A stretch of 64,000 nt of DNA. Source: Rodentibacter heidelbergensis (GTDB lineage Bacteria; Pseudomonadota; Gammaproteobacteria; Enterobacterales; Pasteurellaceae). The position numbers and the translations under genes are program-made. Below, piece by piece: positions 8,249 through 17,278 of the stretch. Each line of letters opens with the position of its first letter. Position 1 is the first letter of the stretch. Location of the stretch: the NCBI RefSeq assembly GCF_002000125.1, contig NZ_MLHH01000003.1, positions 179,336-243,335 of the forward strand, in the 5' to 3' direction. The notes below the pieces were generated by a model. That model saw nothing but the letters and a program-made list of their open reading frames with translations, made no database searches and was not told where the DNA came from.

Positions 8249-10150
8249 ATGTTTTCTATTATACGCGGTGGTGTGCTATTCATTACCCTTTTCTTTTCCC
8301 AATTCACCTTTGCACAAGATAATTATCAGCAATGGGTCACTGATATTACTGAACGGTTAGATAAAACCGCCACACTTCTTCAACAAAATCGTCCTGATGA
8401 TGCCCGCACAGAAGTGCAAATGGCCTATTTTGAAGTCTTTGAGAATTTAGAAGGCCCTATCCGCATTAATTTCTCGGCACAAAAAAGTTATCAAATGGAA
8501 GCCACTTTTGGTGAAATTCGTAAGATGATTGGCGAAGGCAGACCCATTGATGAAATCCAAACCAAAATTAATGGGCTAAAACAAGCCTTACAAGAGGTCT
8601 TACCTGCTCTAGCAGAAGGCCATCAACTCAATGCCGATGGGCAACACAATGTCTATCAAAATGATCAAATTTTACCTTACTGGCAACAAAGCTTTAAAAC
8701 CATTGATGATCTTGTGGCACAAGCCATTGAAGCTTATGAGCAAGGTAATTTTGCCAAAGCCAAGCAATCATTCCAACAAGCGCAATATGACGGCTATAAA
8801 AATTCAGAAATGGAAATGGCGGTGCGTACTCACCGTTCTTCCGAGCAATCCGCCGCCATTAATCAACAATTCTACCATTTAATTCGTTTAAGCGAACAAG
8901 CAGATCAAATGACGGAAATTGCTTATCAAAGTACCAATCTTCTACAAGATATTGAGGCATTATTACCGGCACTCCCTACCACTCGAGAAGAGCAAAATCA
9001 ACCGGATAGCTCAGCACAATCCATGGAAAATGAGCAACAAGATTGGCAACAAATTGCCGATCAAGTTAATCAAGGTATTCAACAAGCCATTTCACTGTAT
9101 GAAAAAGGCGAACAGAAAAAAGCCATTCTTGCGGTACAAGACACCTATTTTGATGTGTTTGAAAACAGTGGTATGGAAAATAAAATCGGCTCTCGTGATA
9201 GTAACTTCAAAGCCGAAATTGAAGGCTATTTCACCCGAATGGTTAGCCTAATGAAAGCCAACCAAGGAGACAAATTACAACCTCAGGCAGAAGGGTTAGC
9301 ACAAAATTTATCCAAAGCAGTGGGGATGTTACAAGGCGGAGAACAAAGCGATTGGTCGTTATTCTTATACAGTTTGTTAATTATTCTACGGGAAGGTTTA
9401 GAAGCGCTACTTATTGTGGCGGCGATTGTGGCCTATCTCGTCAAAAATGGTCATCAAGATAAACTACCGACTATTCGTCAATCCGTTTATGTTGCTTTGG
9501 TGGCAAGTGTTATCACTGCGTTTATTTTCCAATTGATTTTTGAAAATTCCGGGCAACATCGGGAATTATTGGAAGGCTTCACCATGATGATTGCCGTCGT
9601 CATGCTTTTTATGATGAGTTACTGGTTGCTTTCCAAAGTGGAAGCGCAAAATTGGAAACGCTATTTAGAAGGCAAGCTCTCCACGGCGTTAACAGCAGGC
9701 TCTTTAGCCAGCTTATGGCTCACCAGCTTTCTAGCGGTTTATCGTGAGGGGGCGGAAACCGTTTTATTCTATTATGCCTTAGCAAGCGATGCCAAAAGTG
9801 CGGTCGGTTTAGTTTATCTTTTTGCAGGTTTTGTGGTGGGGGTTATCCTACTGGCTATTTGTTACTTCATTATGCGATATAGCGTGGTAAGGCTTCCGCT
9901 TAAACCGTTTTTTATGTTCACCGGCACCTTTATGTATGTGATGGCCTTTGTTTTTGCCGGGAAATCCGTCTTGGAATTGATTGAAGGAAAATTATTTGAG
10001 CCAACCCTCATTAACGGCATACCGGAAATTGCTTGGTTGGGCATTTACCCTTATGTGGAAACACTCGTTCCACAAGGCATTTTAATCATCGCTGCACTTT
10101 TTGCCTTTGTGGTTATGAAATACCAAAGCAAAAAAGCAGCTTTACGTTAA
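8249..10150 (+). CDS. FTR1-family iron permease with periplasmic extension
   Basis: High-affinity iron permease of the FTR1/EfeU/FetM superfamily, in the inner membrane. I place the start at ATG 8249 rather than the TTG at 8231, because this gives a clean signal peptide (MFSIIRGGVLFITLFFSQ, cleaved after TFA). About 633 residues. A periplasmic region of about 350 residues contains two related copies (around 25-115 and 270-360, both with an AYF/TYFxVFEN core). The seven-helix permease domain then carries the two iron-binding REXXE motifs, REGLE near 380 and REGAE near 497. It heads the operon, with P19 18 bp downstream. The Campylobacter homologue works with P19 in iron uptake. Confidence 0.93.
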   Translation: MFSIIRGGVLFITLFFSQFTFAQDNYQQWVTDITERLDKTATLLQQNRPDDARTEVQMAYFEVFENLEGPIRINFSAQKSYQMEATFGEIRKMIGEGRPIDEIQTKINGLKQALQEVLPALAEGHQLNADGQHNVYQNDQILPYWQQSFKTIDDLVAQAIEAYEQGNFAKAKQSFQQAQYDGYKNSEMEMAVRTHRSSEQSAAINQQFYHLIRLSEQADQMTEIAYQSTNLLQDIEALLPALPTTREEQNQPDSSAQSMENEQQDWQQIADQVNQGIQQAISLYEKGEQKKAILAVQDTYFDVFENSGMENKIGSRDSNFKAEIEGYFTRMVSLMKANQGDKLQPQAEGLAQNLSKAVGMLQGGEQSDWSLFLYSLLIILREGLEALLIVAAIVAYLVKNGHQDKLPTIRQSVYVALVASVITAFIFQLIFENSGQHRELLEGFTMMIAVVMLFMMSYWLLSKVEAQNWKRYLEGKLSTALTAGSLASLWLTSFLAVYREGAETVLFYYALASDAKSAVGLVYLFAGFVVGVILLAICYFIMRYSVVRLPLKPFFMFTGTFMYVMAFVFAGKSVLELIEGKLFEPTLINGIPEIAWLGIYPYVETLVPQGILIIAALFAFVVMKYQSKKAALR

Positions 10151-10168
10151 ATCTTAGGAGATCTTAAT

Positions 10169-10687
10169 ATGAAAAAAGCACTCATTGCGACTACTCTCGC
10201 AGCCGGTTTATTCGCTGCAAGCGCACAAGCCTTTACCGAATACCCAATCGGCGAAGCCGTAACAATGAACGATATGGAAATTGCCGCTGTTTATCTCAAA
10301 CCTATTGATATGGAACCGCGTGGTATGGGCTTACCGGCAGCCAAATCGGACATTCACTTAGAAGCGGATATTCACGCCGTAAAAGGCAATAAAAATGGCT
10401 TTGGCGATGGCGAATGGATGCCTTATCTCACTATCAATTACACTTTAGTGAATACCGATACCGGCGAAAAACAAGAAGGCACCTTTATGCCAATGGTAGC
10501 AGGTGACGGCCCACATTACGGGGCAAACGTCAAAATGATGGGCGTAGGTAACTATAAATTAACCTATCATATCGATCCGCCATCAAAAGCAGGTTTACAC
10601 CGTCATACGGATGGCGAAACCGGCGTAGGTCGTTGGTGGAAACCTTTTGATGTGAGCTATGAATTCAAATTCACGGGTATTAAATAA
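10169..10687 (+). CDS. P19-like periplasmic iron-transport protein (Tp34 family)
   Basis: Periplasmic metal-binding partner of FTR1 permeases; known members (C. jejuni P19, E. coli FetP) bind copper and iron. The 172-residue precursor has a signal peptide ending SAQA (residue 21). Visible metal-site features are Met/Glu in DMEPRGMG (about 48-55), histidines in SDIHLEADIHA (about 61-71), HYG near 112, and HRHTDGETGVGRWW near 144-157. A strong AGGAG site precedes the start. The gene is followed by a 12-bp hairpin, which could raise its mRNA level relative to the downstream genes. Confidence 0.94.
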   Translation: MKKALIATTLAAGLFAASAQAFTEYPIGEAVTMNDMEIAAVYLKPIDMEPRGMGLPAAKSDIHLEADIHAVKGNKNGFGDGEWMPYLTINYTLVNTDTGEKQEGTFMPMVAGDGPHYGANVKMMGVGNYKLTYHIDPPSKAGLHRHTDGETGVGRWWKPFDVSYEFKFTGIK

Positions 10688-10698
10688 TTGTTTTACAA

Positions 10699-10727
10699 TG
10701 TGCGTGAATAGCGGATATTCACGCACA
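10699..10727 (+). terminator. Hairpin after the P19 gene (attenuator or mRNA stabiliser)
   Basis: A perfect 12-bp stem (TGTGCGTGAATA, 10699-10710, and its complement, 10716-10727) with a GCGGA loop. No T-run follows, so full termination is doubtful; partial termination or protection of the FTR1-P19 mRNA 3' end is more likely. Confidence 0.65.
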
Positions 10728-10798
10728 AATTGATACATCTAGGTCACAAAACAACCTATTGTGCCAACCGATTTTATCACCATGATATTTTTTAACTT

Positions 10799-12205
10799 AT
10801 GACTTACTTTTTCGTTTTTCTGCTTCAATCACTCTTACCTCTTTCCATTTTACTCGGTGCCTCTTGGGCAATAAAACCGACAGCACCGCCGGCAAAAACG
10901 ATCATTTGGCTAAGTCTTTTGGGGTTAATAAGTGGTGTGGCACTGCGTTTTGGCTTGCCTAATAGCCAAATTGTCAATCTGAGCCTGACGCTTTTTTTTC
11001 TCAGCGCATTTTTATGTTTTGCGCTCAGTCAATGGGTAAACTTTCCTAAATTGCGTTTAGCTTGGCAATTTATCTTTATGTTGATTGCAGGTGTAACTTG
11101 GGCGAACGATCCCAATATCACCGCCCTCACCAATACAGATATTATTAACACAGACTTTATTTTAAATCTCAGTGCCGTCATTTTCGGGGTCATTTTATGT
11201 TTTGCCGTTGCAATGTGGATTTACTTTTTAGTGAAGCAACAACAAAAAACAACGGGAAAATCCACCGCACTTTTTGCGCTGACATTTCTACTTTGGTTTG
11301 CCTTAGTCATACCGCTTGTAGGCGAACTTTTCCTTATTTTGATGAAATTACAAATCATCGATCTCACCAAGCTACGGTTAAGCTTTGTAGCAAAATCAGG
11401 GGCGATCACCGGTTGGCTTAATACCCTCTGTCTTGCGGTGATGTTCGTCAATTTAGGCATTTTTATCTTCCAAACACACCTTAAACGTAAGTTACACGCC
11501 CAAATTGAGCAAGATCCTATTGAAAAACGCAAAAAATTAGCCTTGGTGCAAATCTCAAAACGTCTAATTAATTGGGGCGCATTGGCAATGATTTTTATTG
11601 GTGCAAGCCAACTTTACTGGGAACAGGTTGCTTCACGCCCACCGCAACTGTCGGAAGCCATTCCTGTTACACTCGATCAAGCCCAGCAAGTACATATTCC
11701 GATTGAGCAAGTCAAAGACGGTAAACTCCACCGCTTTGTTTGGATTGCCGATGATGGCAAAGCCGTCCGCTTTTTTATTATTAATCGCCAACCGGCTAAA
11801 CTCAGTCTTGCTGCCGTTTTTGATGCCTGCTTATTATGTGGCGATCAAGGTTATGTGATGCAAGGCAATCAAGTGGTCTGTGTCGGCTGTGGGGTGCATA
11901 TGTTTATTCCGTCCATTGGCAAACCGGGGGGATGCAATCCCGTGCCGATTGAAAATTGGCAACAAACCGACAATGCACTCATTATTCCCCGCTCCTCATT
12001 AGAAGACGGGCTTAATTTATTCAGCACCATTGTAGAAATTGAGGTGCAAGATCCCATTAGCGGCAAAACATTAAAGAACACCCAAACGGAGTATAAATAC
12101 AGCGTTGAAAACCGTACTTATTTCTTTGAAAATGAAGAAAATCTCGAACAATTCCGCAATCAACCTGAAAAATATTTAAACCGTGGAAATGAAAAAGAGG
12201 AATAA
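10799..12205 (+). CDS. DUF2318 membrane protein with CxxC centres
   Basis: Membrane component of P19/FTR1-type iron systems. 468 residues: about eight hydrophobic helices in the first 285 residues, then a large extracytoplasmic domain. The domain shows the DUF2318 signature DACLLCGDQGY (near 342-352), CVGCGVHMF (near 361-369) and GGCNPVPI (near 378-385), giving several cysteines suited to a metal or redox centre. The C-terminal segment YKYSVENRTYFFENEENLEQ, then FRNQPEKYL, resembles a YHS metal-binding domain. It begins 111 bp after the P19 gene and is followed two bases later by the first FtsX permease. Precise role is unknown; electron or metal handling at the membrane is inferred. Confidence 0.9.
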   Translation: MTYFFVFLLQSLLPLSILLGASWAIKPTAPPAKTIIWLSLLGLISGVALRFGLPNSQIVNLSLTLFFLSAFLCFALSQWVNFPKLRLAWQFIFMLIAGVTWANDPNITALTNTDIINTDFILNLSAVIFGVILCFAVAMWIYFLVKQQQKTTGKSTALFALTFLLWFALVIPLVGELFLILMKLQIIDLTKLRLSFVAKSGAITGWLNTLCLAVMFVNLGIFIFQTHLKRKLHAQIEQDPIEKRKKLALVQISKRLINWGALAMIFIGASQLYWEQVASRPPQLSEAIPVTLDQAQQVHIPIEQVKDGKLHRFVWIADDGKAVRFFIINRQPAKLSLAAVFDACLLCGDQGYVMQGNQVVCVGCGVHMFIPSIGKPGGCNPVPIENWQQTDNALIIPRSSLEDGLNLFSTIVEIEVQDPISGKTLKNTQTEYKYSVENRTYFFENEENLEQFRNQPEKYLNRGNEKEE

Positions 12206-12207
12206 CA

Positions 12208-13539
12208 ATGTTAGCAAGAATGTTATTTCAATCTTGGCGTTTTGGCCTCAAACGGAAATTACTTGCCATCATCACCCTTTTTTTAGCCGCAGGGTTGGTT
12301 TCTGCCCTGCTTGCCGTTTCCATTGATATTGGCGATAAAATGGCAAAAGAACTGAAATCTTATGGTGCAAACATTTTGATTGAGCCGGCAAGCAACGCTG
12401 CATTACCCGATGAACTCAATGCCAATATTTCCCTTTCCGGTCAAGATTTTATTGATGAAAAAGAACTCCCGAATATCAAAGATATTTTCTGGCGGAATAA
12501 TATTGTCGGCTTTGCTCCTCAATTAACGGCGAAAGTCAATGCTTCCAAAACAGCGGAAAAAAACACCGCACTTTCCGTCTCTGTCAGCATTTTAGGAACA
12601 TTTTTCGATCATCAAATAGCCATTCCCGATGAAGAGGATTATCACACCGGGCAACGTATCATCAGCCCCTATTGGCAGGTGCAAGGTAATTGGGTGAATG
12701 ATGAAAATGACGATTTCGGTGAGACCATTCCCGTCCTTGTGGGCCGGCAACTTGCCAAGGTGAACCACTGGGAAATAGGTGATATCCTTTATTTAAACTA
12801 TCAAGAAAAGGATTTTTCCGCTCAAAGTGCGGTCAAAATTCAAGGGGTTTTAACCACCGGTGGTATGGAAGATAATCAAATTGTGATGCCGTTAAGTGCA
12901 GCCCAAGCCTTATTAGGAGTAGAAGGCAAAGTGCAATCGGTGAAAGTGTCTGCGCTGACCGTGCCGGAAAATGCCCTCTCTCGTAAGGCTCGAGCCAATA
13001 CCGATGCCCTTGATGCAGAAGAATATGATCGTTGGTATTGCACAGCCTATGTTTCTTCTATCTCTCATCAACTGGAAGAAGCCGTTTCCGGCGCCATTGT
13101 ACGCCCAATTTGGCAAGTCGCCGCCTCGGAAGGGGTGGTCATCAGTAAAATTCAATTATTACTTTCGGTGGTCACTTTGGCAGCAGTTATTGCGGCGGCT
13201 ATGGGTATCGCCTCACTGATGAGTTCAAGCATCATTGAACGCAGCAAAGAAATCGGTTTAATGAAAGCCTTGGGGGCTTACCCATGGCAAATCATGCTAT
13301 TGTTTTATTGTGAAGCCTTATTGAGTGCATTGATTGGCGGTATATTAGGCTGTTTAGCCGGCTGGGGACTCGCCAAATTTATTGGTGCGACCCTTTTCGG
13401 TGCACCGCTGAGTTTTACTTGGATCGTCATTCCTTGCGTGCTTATGCTTTCCATTCTCATTGCCCTCATAGGCACTTGCTTCCCGGCTCATCGCATTGCC
13501 AAACTTTATCCTGTTGAGGTGCTTTATGGTAGACAATAA
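12208..13539 (+). CDS. FtsX/MacB-type ABC permease, first of a pair
   Basis: 443-residue membrane subunit of an ABC system in the iron operon. It has an N-terminal helix (LLAIITLFLAAGLVSALLAV, residues about 17-36), a large periplasmic domain (about 45-310) and three C-terminal helices with the FtsX-family ERSKEIGLMKALGA motif near residue 347. It starts two bases after the previous gene and overlaps the next permease by 14 bp. Family members usually transduce mechanical force rather than transport a small solute. C. jejuni Cj1661/Cj1662 occupy the equivalent place beside P19. Confidence 0.9.
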   Translation: MLARMLFQSWRFGLKRKLLAIITLFLAAGLVSALLAVSIDIGDKMAKELKSYGANILIEPASNAALPDELNANISLSGQDFIDEKELPNIKDIFWRNNIVGFAPQLTAKVNASKTAEKNTALSVSVSILGTFFDHQIAIPDEEDYHTGQRIISPYWQVQGNWVNDENDDFGETIPVLVGRQLAKVNHWEIGDILYLNYQEKDFSAQSAVKIQGVLTTGGMEDNQIVMPLSAAQALLGVEGKVQSVKVSALTVPENALSRKARANTDALDAEEYDRWYCTAYVSSISHQLEEAVSGAIVRPIWQVAASEGVVISKIQLLLSVVTLAAVIAAAMGIASLMSSSIIERSKEIGLMKALGAYPWQIMLLFYCEALLSALIGGILGCLAGWGLAKFIGATLFGAPLSFTWIVIPCVLMLSILIALIGTCFPAHRIAKLYPVEVLYGRQ

Positions 13540-14659
13540 AAGCATGTTTTGGCGATTAATTTTCCGTGCACTGCGCCTGCGTTTACAACGGGTAATGATT
13601 ATTTTCACCGCATTAACTGTGGGCGCAAGCATTGTTACCGCGATGGCAGCAGTATATTTCGACATTAACACCAAAATGAGCCAAGAACTCCGTACCTTTG
13701 GTGCTAATTTCTATATCGGCTCGACAAAAGGCGAAATGATTTCGGTAAGCCAAATTGATGACATTCTACAGAAAGCCCCACAAGGGTTAATCACCGCAGC
13801 CAGCCCCTATCTTTACGGTGTGACACGCAGCGAATTGGAAAAAATTGTCATTATGGGCGTTCGTTTTGCCGATATGCGGGTTTTAGCGCCCTATTGGCAA
13901 ATTAGCGGCTCGGCAATTAATGTGGATTTTGATGATCGCAATGCCATGATCGGCAAAACCCTTGCAGAACGGCTTAATTTAAAAATCGGCGATAAACTCC
14001 AACTTTCTAAAAATGCCGTAGAAAAACATCAATTTACCATTAAAGCTATTGTAGAAGCCGGTGATGCCACGGACAATATGCTCATTGTCAATCTTGATTT
14101 TGCACAAAATTGGTTAGAAAAAGAAGGGCTTGCCAACAATGCCCTACTCAATGTCAAAAATGAATTGGGGCAAGTAGATCAGTTTGCAGAAAAAATCATG
14201 CAGCAATATCCCGAGCTTACCGCCCGTCCTATTCGTAAAGTTTCCGCTTCTGAAGGGCAAATTTTAGACAAAATAAAAGGATTAATGGGGCTGATTTCTT
14301 TGGTAATTTTAGTATTAGCCACCCTTTGTGTGAACACGACCTTGGTTGCCATTGTGGGTGAACGTGCCAAAGAATTCGCTTTGCAAAAAGCCCTGGGGGC
14401 AAAACAATCGGATATTATCAAACAAATCTGCACCGAAATTCTGATCATCGCTACTTGTGCTATTTTTATGGGATTCATGCTCGGTTATTTGCTGGCGCAG
14501 ATATTAGGTTTAACGGTTTTTAAATCTTACATTGATATGCGTTTACCGGTTTTCCCGATTACGATCGTGCTCGCCTTACTGGTTGCCTTTATCGCCGTCA
14601 TTATTCCAACACGCCGTGCATTAAGTATTCAAACAGCCAATGTATTAAAAGGCGAATAA
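13526..14659 (+). CDS. FtsX/MacB-type ABC permease, second of a pair
   Basis: About 377 residues from ATG 13526 (MVDNKSMFWRL), which I prefer over 13496 because GAGG lies seven bases upstream and the family starts close to the first helix. One N-terminal helix, a periplasmic domain, and three C-terminal helices with GERAKEFALQKALGAKQSD near 288-306, the ATPase-coupling motif. It resembles the preceding gene, including a shared KVSASEG-type stretch before the last helices, so the pair is an ancient duplication acting as a heterodimer with the ATPase at 14702. Confidence 0.9.
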   Translation: MVDNKSMFWRLIFRALRLRLQRVMIIFTALTVGASIVTAMAAVYFDINTKMSQELRTFGANFYIGSTKGEMISVSQIDDILQKAPQGLITAASPYLYGVTRSELEKIVIMGVRFADMRVLAPYWQISGSAINVDFDDRNAMIGKTLAERLNLKIGDKLQLSKNAVEKHQFTIKAIVEAGDATDNMLIVNLDFAQNWLEKEGLANNALLNVKNELGQVDQFAEKIMQQYPELTARPIRKVSASEGQILDKIKGLMGLISLVILVLATLCVNTTLVAIVGERAKEFALQKALGAKQSDIIKQICTEILIIATCAIFMGFMLGYLLAQILGLTVFKSYIDMRLPVFPITIVLALLVAFIAVIIPTRRALSIQTANVLKGE

Positions 14660-14701
14660 GCCTTGTAAATAGCGAATATCAGCCTAAAAAAAGAGAACAA
14701 T

Positions 14702-15373
14702 ATGACTCAATTTGTTATCGAAACAGAACATTTATACAAACGCTTTGGTCAGGTTACTGCCCTTGAAGATATCACAATTCAAATTAAGCAAGGGGAATTT
14801 GTTGCCATTATGGGTGCCTCCGGCTCGGGAAAAACCACCTTGATGAACATTCTCACCGGGTTAGATACCGCCAGCGAGGGAAAAGTAATCTTAGACGGGA
14901 TTGATGCGGCACAATTAGATGAAGTGGGTCGTCAACGTTTTCGGGCAGAAAAAATCGGCCTGGTCTTCCAGCAATTCCATTTAATCCCCTATTTAACCGC
15001 CCTTGAAAATGTGATGCTCGCTCAGCATTACCACAGTGTGATTGATGAAGCTGCAGCCAAAGCCGTATTAGAACAAGTGGGATTAGGCCATCGTATCGAT
15101 CACCGGCCAAGCCAACTTTCCGGTGGGGAACAACAGCGTGTTTGCATTGCTCGTGCCCTTGTCAATCAGCCCCCTGTCATTTTCGCTGATGAACCCACAG
15201 GGAATTTAGACGAAAAAAATGAGGCATTGATCTTAGATTTATTGCAACAATTAAACCGCCAAGGGAGAACCATTGTGATGGTGACCCATAATCCGGAACT
15301 GGGCGAACTCACTGATCGCACTATTTATCTTCAACACGGTAAGTTTTTACGGGAAGAACGAAATGAACATTAA
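14702..15373 (+). CDS. ABC transporter ATPase (LolD/MacB type)
   Basis: 223-residue nucleotide-binding subunit for the two FtsX permeases. Walker A GASGSGKTT near residue 40, Q-loop VFQQFHL near 91, signature LSGGEQQR near 139, Walker B VIFADEPTGNLD near 159, and switch histidine in VTHNPE near 197 are all present. GAGAA lies before the start. Its end overlaps the thioredoxin-like gene by 11 bp. Confidence 0.95.
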   Translation: MTQFVIETEHLYKRFGQVTALEDITIQIKQGEFVAIMGASGSGKTTLMNILTGLDTASEGKVILDGIDAAQLDEVGRQRFRAEKIGLVFQQFHLIPYLTALENVMLAQHYHSVIDEAAAKAVLEQVGLGHRIDHRPSQLSGGEQQRVCIARALVNQPPVIFADEPTGNLDEKNEALILDLLQQLNRQGRTIVMVTHNPELGELTDRTIYLQHGKFLREERNEH

Positions 15374-15845
15374 ATTTTTACTCAAATCACTCTGCTTAAG
15401 TGCGGTCATTTTCAGCACCGTTTCCTGCAAAGAAGAAAAAGCGACATTAGGTCATATGGCCCCAGAACTGGCCGCCTACGATTTGCAAGGTAAACCAGTG
15501 AATTTGAAAGATTGGCAAGGCACTCGATTACTCACCTTTTGGTCGGAAACCTGTGGTCATTGTATGGCGGAGCTAAAAACCTTTGAGCAACTCAATGACA
15601 CTCATCCCAACCAAGTTCAGCTTATTGCCATCAATGTAGATGGTGAAAAGATGGACACCAACGCAGTGGTCGCCAAACACCAGCTCACCCAACCTGTGAT
15701 TAAAGATCAAATGAACATCACCGCTGAACGATATCAACTGGTGGGAACCCCCACCTCTTTCATTATCGATGATAAAGGCTATATTCAAGCAAAATTTGAA
15801 GGTAAAATTCCGCAGCAAGAATTAGAGAAACTCTTTAACAAATAA
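15363..15845 (+). CDS. TlpA-like thioredoxin lipoprotein
   Basis: 160-residue extracytoplasmic thioredoxin-fold protein. The N-terminus ends in a lipobox-like VIFSTVSC (Cys near 22), so it is probably membrane-anchored. The active site is CGHC in FWSETCGHCMAE near residue 62, and the cis-proline loop VGTPTSFIID is present near 127. Thioredoxins also accompany the P19/FTR1 operon in Campylobacter. It may reduce the cysteines of the DUF2318 protein or supply electrons for Fe(III) reduction; that link is inference from context. Confidence 0.9.
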   Translation: MNIKFLLKSLCLSAVIFSTVSCKEEKATLGHMAPELAAYDLQGKPVNLKDWQGTRLLTFWSETCGHCMAELKTFEQLNDTHPNQVQLIAINVDGEKMDTNAVVAKHQLTQPVIKDQMNITAERYQLVGTPTSFIIDDKGYIQAKFEGKIPQQELEKLFNK

Positions 15846-15862
15846 ATCATTAAGGATCCTCA

Positions 15863-16180
15863 ATGAAAGCATTTTATTTATTTCTCGGTAGCCTGTTTGG
15901 GCTTTCTTTTTTGGCTCAAGCCGAAACCCTGCCAAACTCAGATTTCATCAAAGCAGAAAAGATTTACAAACGTTCCTGCGCCACTTGCCATGGAAAAAAA
16001 GGGGAAAAACCGGCAATGGGTGAATCAAAAATCATTCATCAGTTAAAAACAGAAGAAATTTCAACCGCACTTTTGGAACGTCAAAAGGGAAAACTTATCG
16101 GGGCGGGCAACCCGGCCAAGCAACGTTTAACGGAAGAGGAAATCAAAGCTTTATCCCAATTCATCCCCACATTACAATAA
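15863..16180 (+). CDS. Small periplasmic cytochrome c
   Basis: 105-residue class I c-type cytochrome. A signal peptide ends at AQA (residue 20). The heme-binding CATCH lies in YKRSCATCHGKKGEKPAMGE near residue 38, and a plausible distal methionine follows it. AAGGA precedes the start, 17 bp after the thioredoxin gene, so it is the last gene of the iron/redox operon. A cytochrome suggests electron flow, possibly periplasmic iron redox chemistry, is coupled to uptake here. Confidence 0.9.
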   Translation: MKAFYLFLGSLFGLSFLAQAETLPNSDFIKAEKIYKRSCATCHGKKGEKPAMGESKIIHQLKTEEISTALLERQKGKLIGAGNPAKQRLTEEEIKALSQFIPTLQ

Positions 16181-16283
16181 ACTGCTTGAAATTTTTTTAA
16201 ACTAATCTGAAAATACGCGGTCTTAGGGGAACTGAATTTTTACCCAACAGATCATATTTCATTATCAACTTAAAGGATTTTTT

Positions 16284-16898
16284 ATGAACAAATTAACTAA
16301 AGTCACTGCCACTGCGCTATTTACATTATTTTTAACTGCCTGTGATAAACCGGCAAACAAATCTACAGATGCGACGAAACCTCAAACGACTCAACCAGCT
16401 GAAGCCCCTAAAGCCGCTGAAGCTGCTCCGACAGTAAATACTGAAGCTCAAGAAAAGGCAGATTATGAAAAATTACTTGCGTGGAATCAAGCACAAGGTG
16501 CAGTACAAGCGCAAAGCCAACAAAAGCTACAACAAGACTTAGCGGCAGCCATCGAAGCGAATGATGAAAACAAAGCTAAAGCAGCAGTAGAAGAATTTAA
16601 TCAATCTGTTCAATCAAGCATTGCAAGCTTAGATGCTCTTGATGTGAAATCGGATTTAATCAACAATGCAAAAACCAAAACCAAAAATGTGTTAACCCTT
16701 GCAAGTCAATTATTGGTGGCGCAACTTAATACGAAAACCGAAGAAGCTCAAAAAGCTTATGAAAGTAAAGCGATGGAACTCCAAGCGGAGATGAAATCTT
16801 TAGCTGAACTTGGCGCACAAATCGAAGCGAAATTTAACCCGGCACCGGCTCAACCTGCCGCACCGAGTGCAGAACAACCAGCTCCTGCTGCTAAATAA
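16284..16898 (+). CDS. Alanine-rich lipoprotein of unknown function
   Basis: 204-residue predicted lipoprotein: signal peptide with lipobox LTAC (Cys near residue 20), then a Thr/Pro/Ala linker (about 25-58), then a long helical, probably coiled-coil body rich in Ala, Gln, Glu and Lys (about 60-190), and a short Ala/Pro tail. AAAGGA precedes the start. No domain recognised. It follows the iron operon by 103 bp and may be a separate unit. A hairpin downstream probably ends transcription. Confidence 0.85.
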   Translation: MNKLTKVTATALFTLFLTACDKPANKSTDATKPQTTQPAEAPKAAEAAPTVNTEAQEKADYEKLLAWNQAQGAVQAQSQQKLQQDLAAAIEANDENKAKAAVEEFNQSVQSSIASLDALDVKSDLINNAKTKTKNVLTLASQLLVAQLNTKTEEAQKAYESKAMELQAEMKSLAELGAQIEAKFNPAPAQPAAPSAEQPAPAAK

Positions 16899-16939
16899 TT
16901 TCCTTATCCCATACGGCTAACTACCGTCAGATTATTCAC

Positions 16940-16967
16940 AAACCTCTAGAGGAAAATCTAGAGGTTT
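16940..16967 (+). terminator. Hairpin after the lipoprotein gene
   Basis: AAACCTCTAGA (16940-16950) pairs with TCTAGAGGTTT (16957-16967) around a GGAAAA loop. There is no strong T-run, so it may be a weak terminator. Confidence 0.6.
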
Positions 16968-17118
16968 GATCTATAAAGAGGATAAATCCTCAAACGAATA
17001 CTCATCAAACCTATTGAATATCACCTTTACATTCTTATCTATTATGCCTTGAAATATAAGCCTTTCTCTTCTTTTTTCCCCTCTTTCTCATAGCTTATGT
17101 AAAGGATGTGTAAAGTTC

Positions 17119-17132
17119 TTGATTTACATCAA
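17119..17132 (+). promoter_or_regulatory. FNR-type box
   Basis: TTGATTTACATCAA matches the FNR consensus TTGAT-N4-ATCAA exactly. Its centre is about 153 bp before the autotransporter start. If it acts at -41.5, transcription would begin near 17167, leaving an untranslated leader of about 110 bases. Confidence 0.65.
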
Positions 17133-17278
17133 AATAGCTCATAAAATCCGCAACCGATTAAATTGGTACGACCACATCTTGCGTACCGGAATATGATGAG
17201 AATAAAGAAATTGCACACTTCTCGTGCAATATTTTTGGAGTATTTTTTAACTATACTATGTAACTTGAGGGAAATCTC

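Larger units (their letters stand above)
16899..17278 (+). other. 380-bp leader region of the trimeric autotransporter
   Basis: No coding region seen. Contents: a hairpin (16940-16967), a pyrimidine-rich stretch around 17055-17095, a perfect FNR-type box (17119-17132), an AT-rich segment likely to hold the promoter, and a GAGGG ribosome binding site just before the ATG at 17279. Confidence 0.6.

Noticed and set aside
16244..16262. Fur-box-like GATCATATTTCATTATC upstream of the lipoprotein gene
   Set aside because: Only the right half matches the Fur consensus; the left half is poor (about half the positions).
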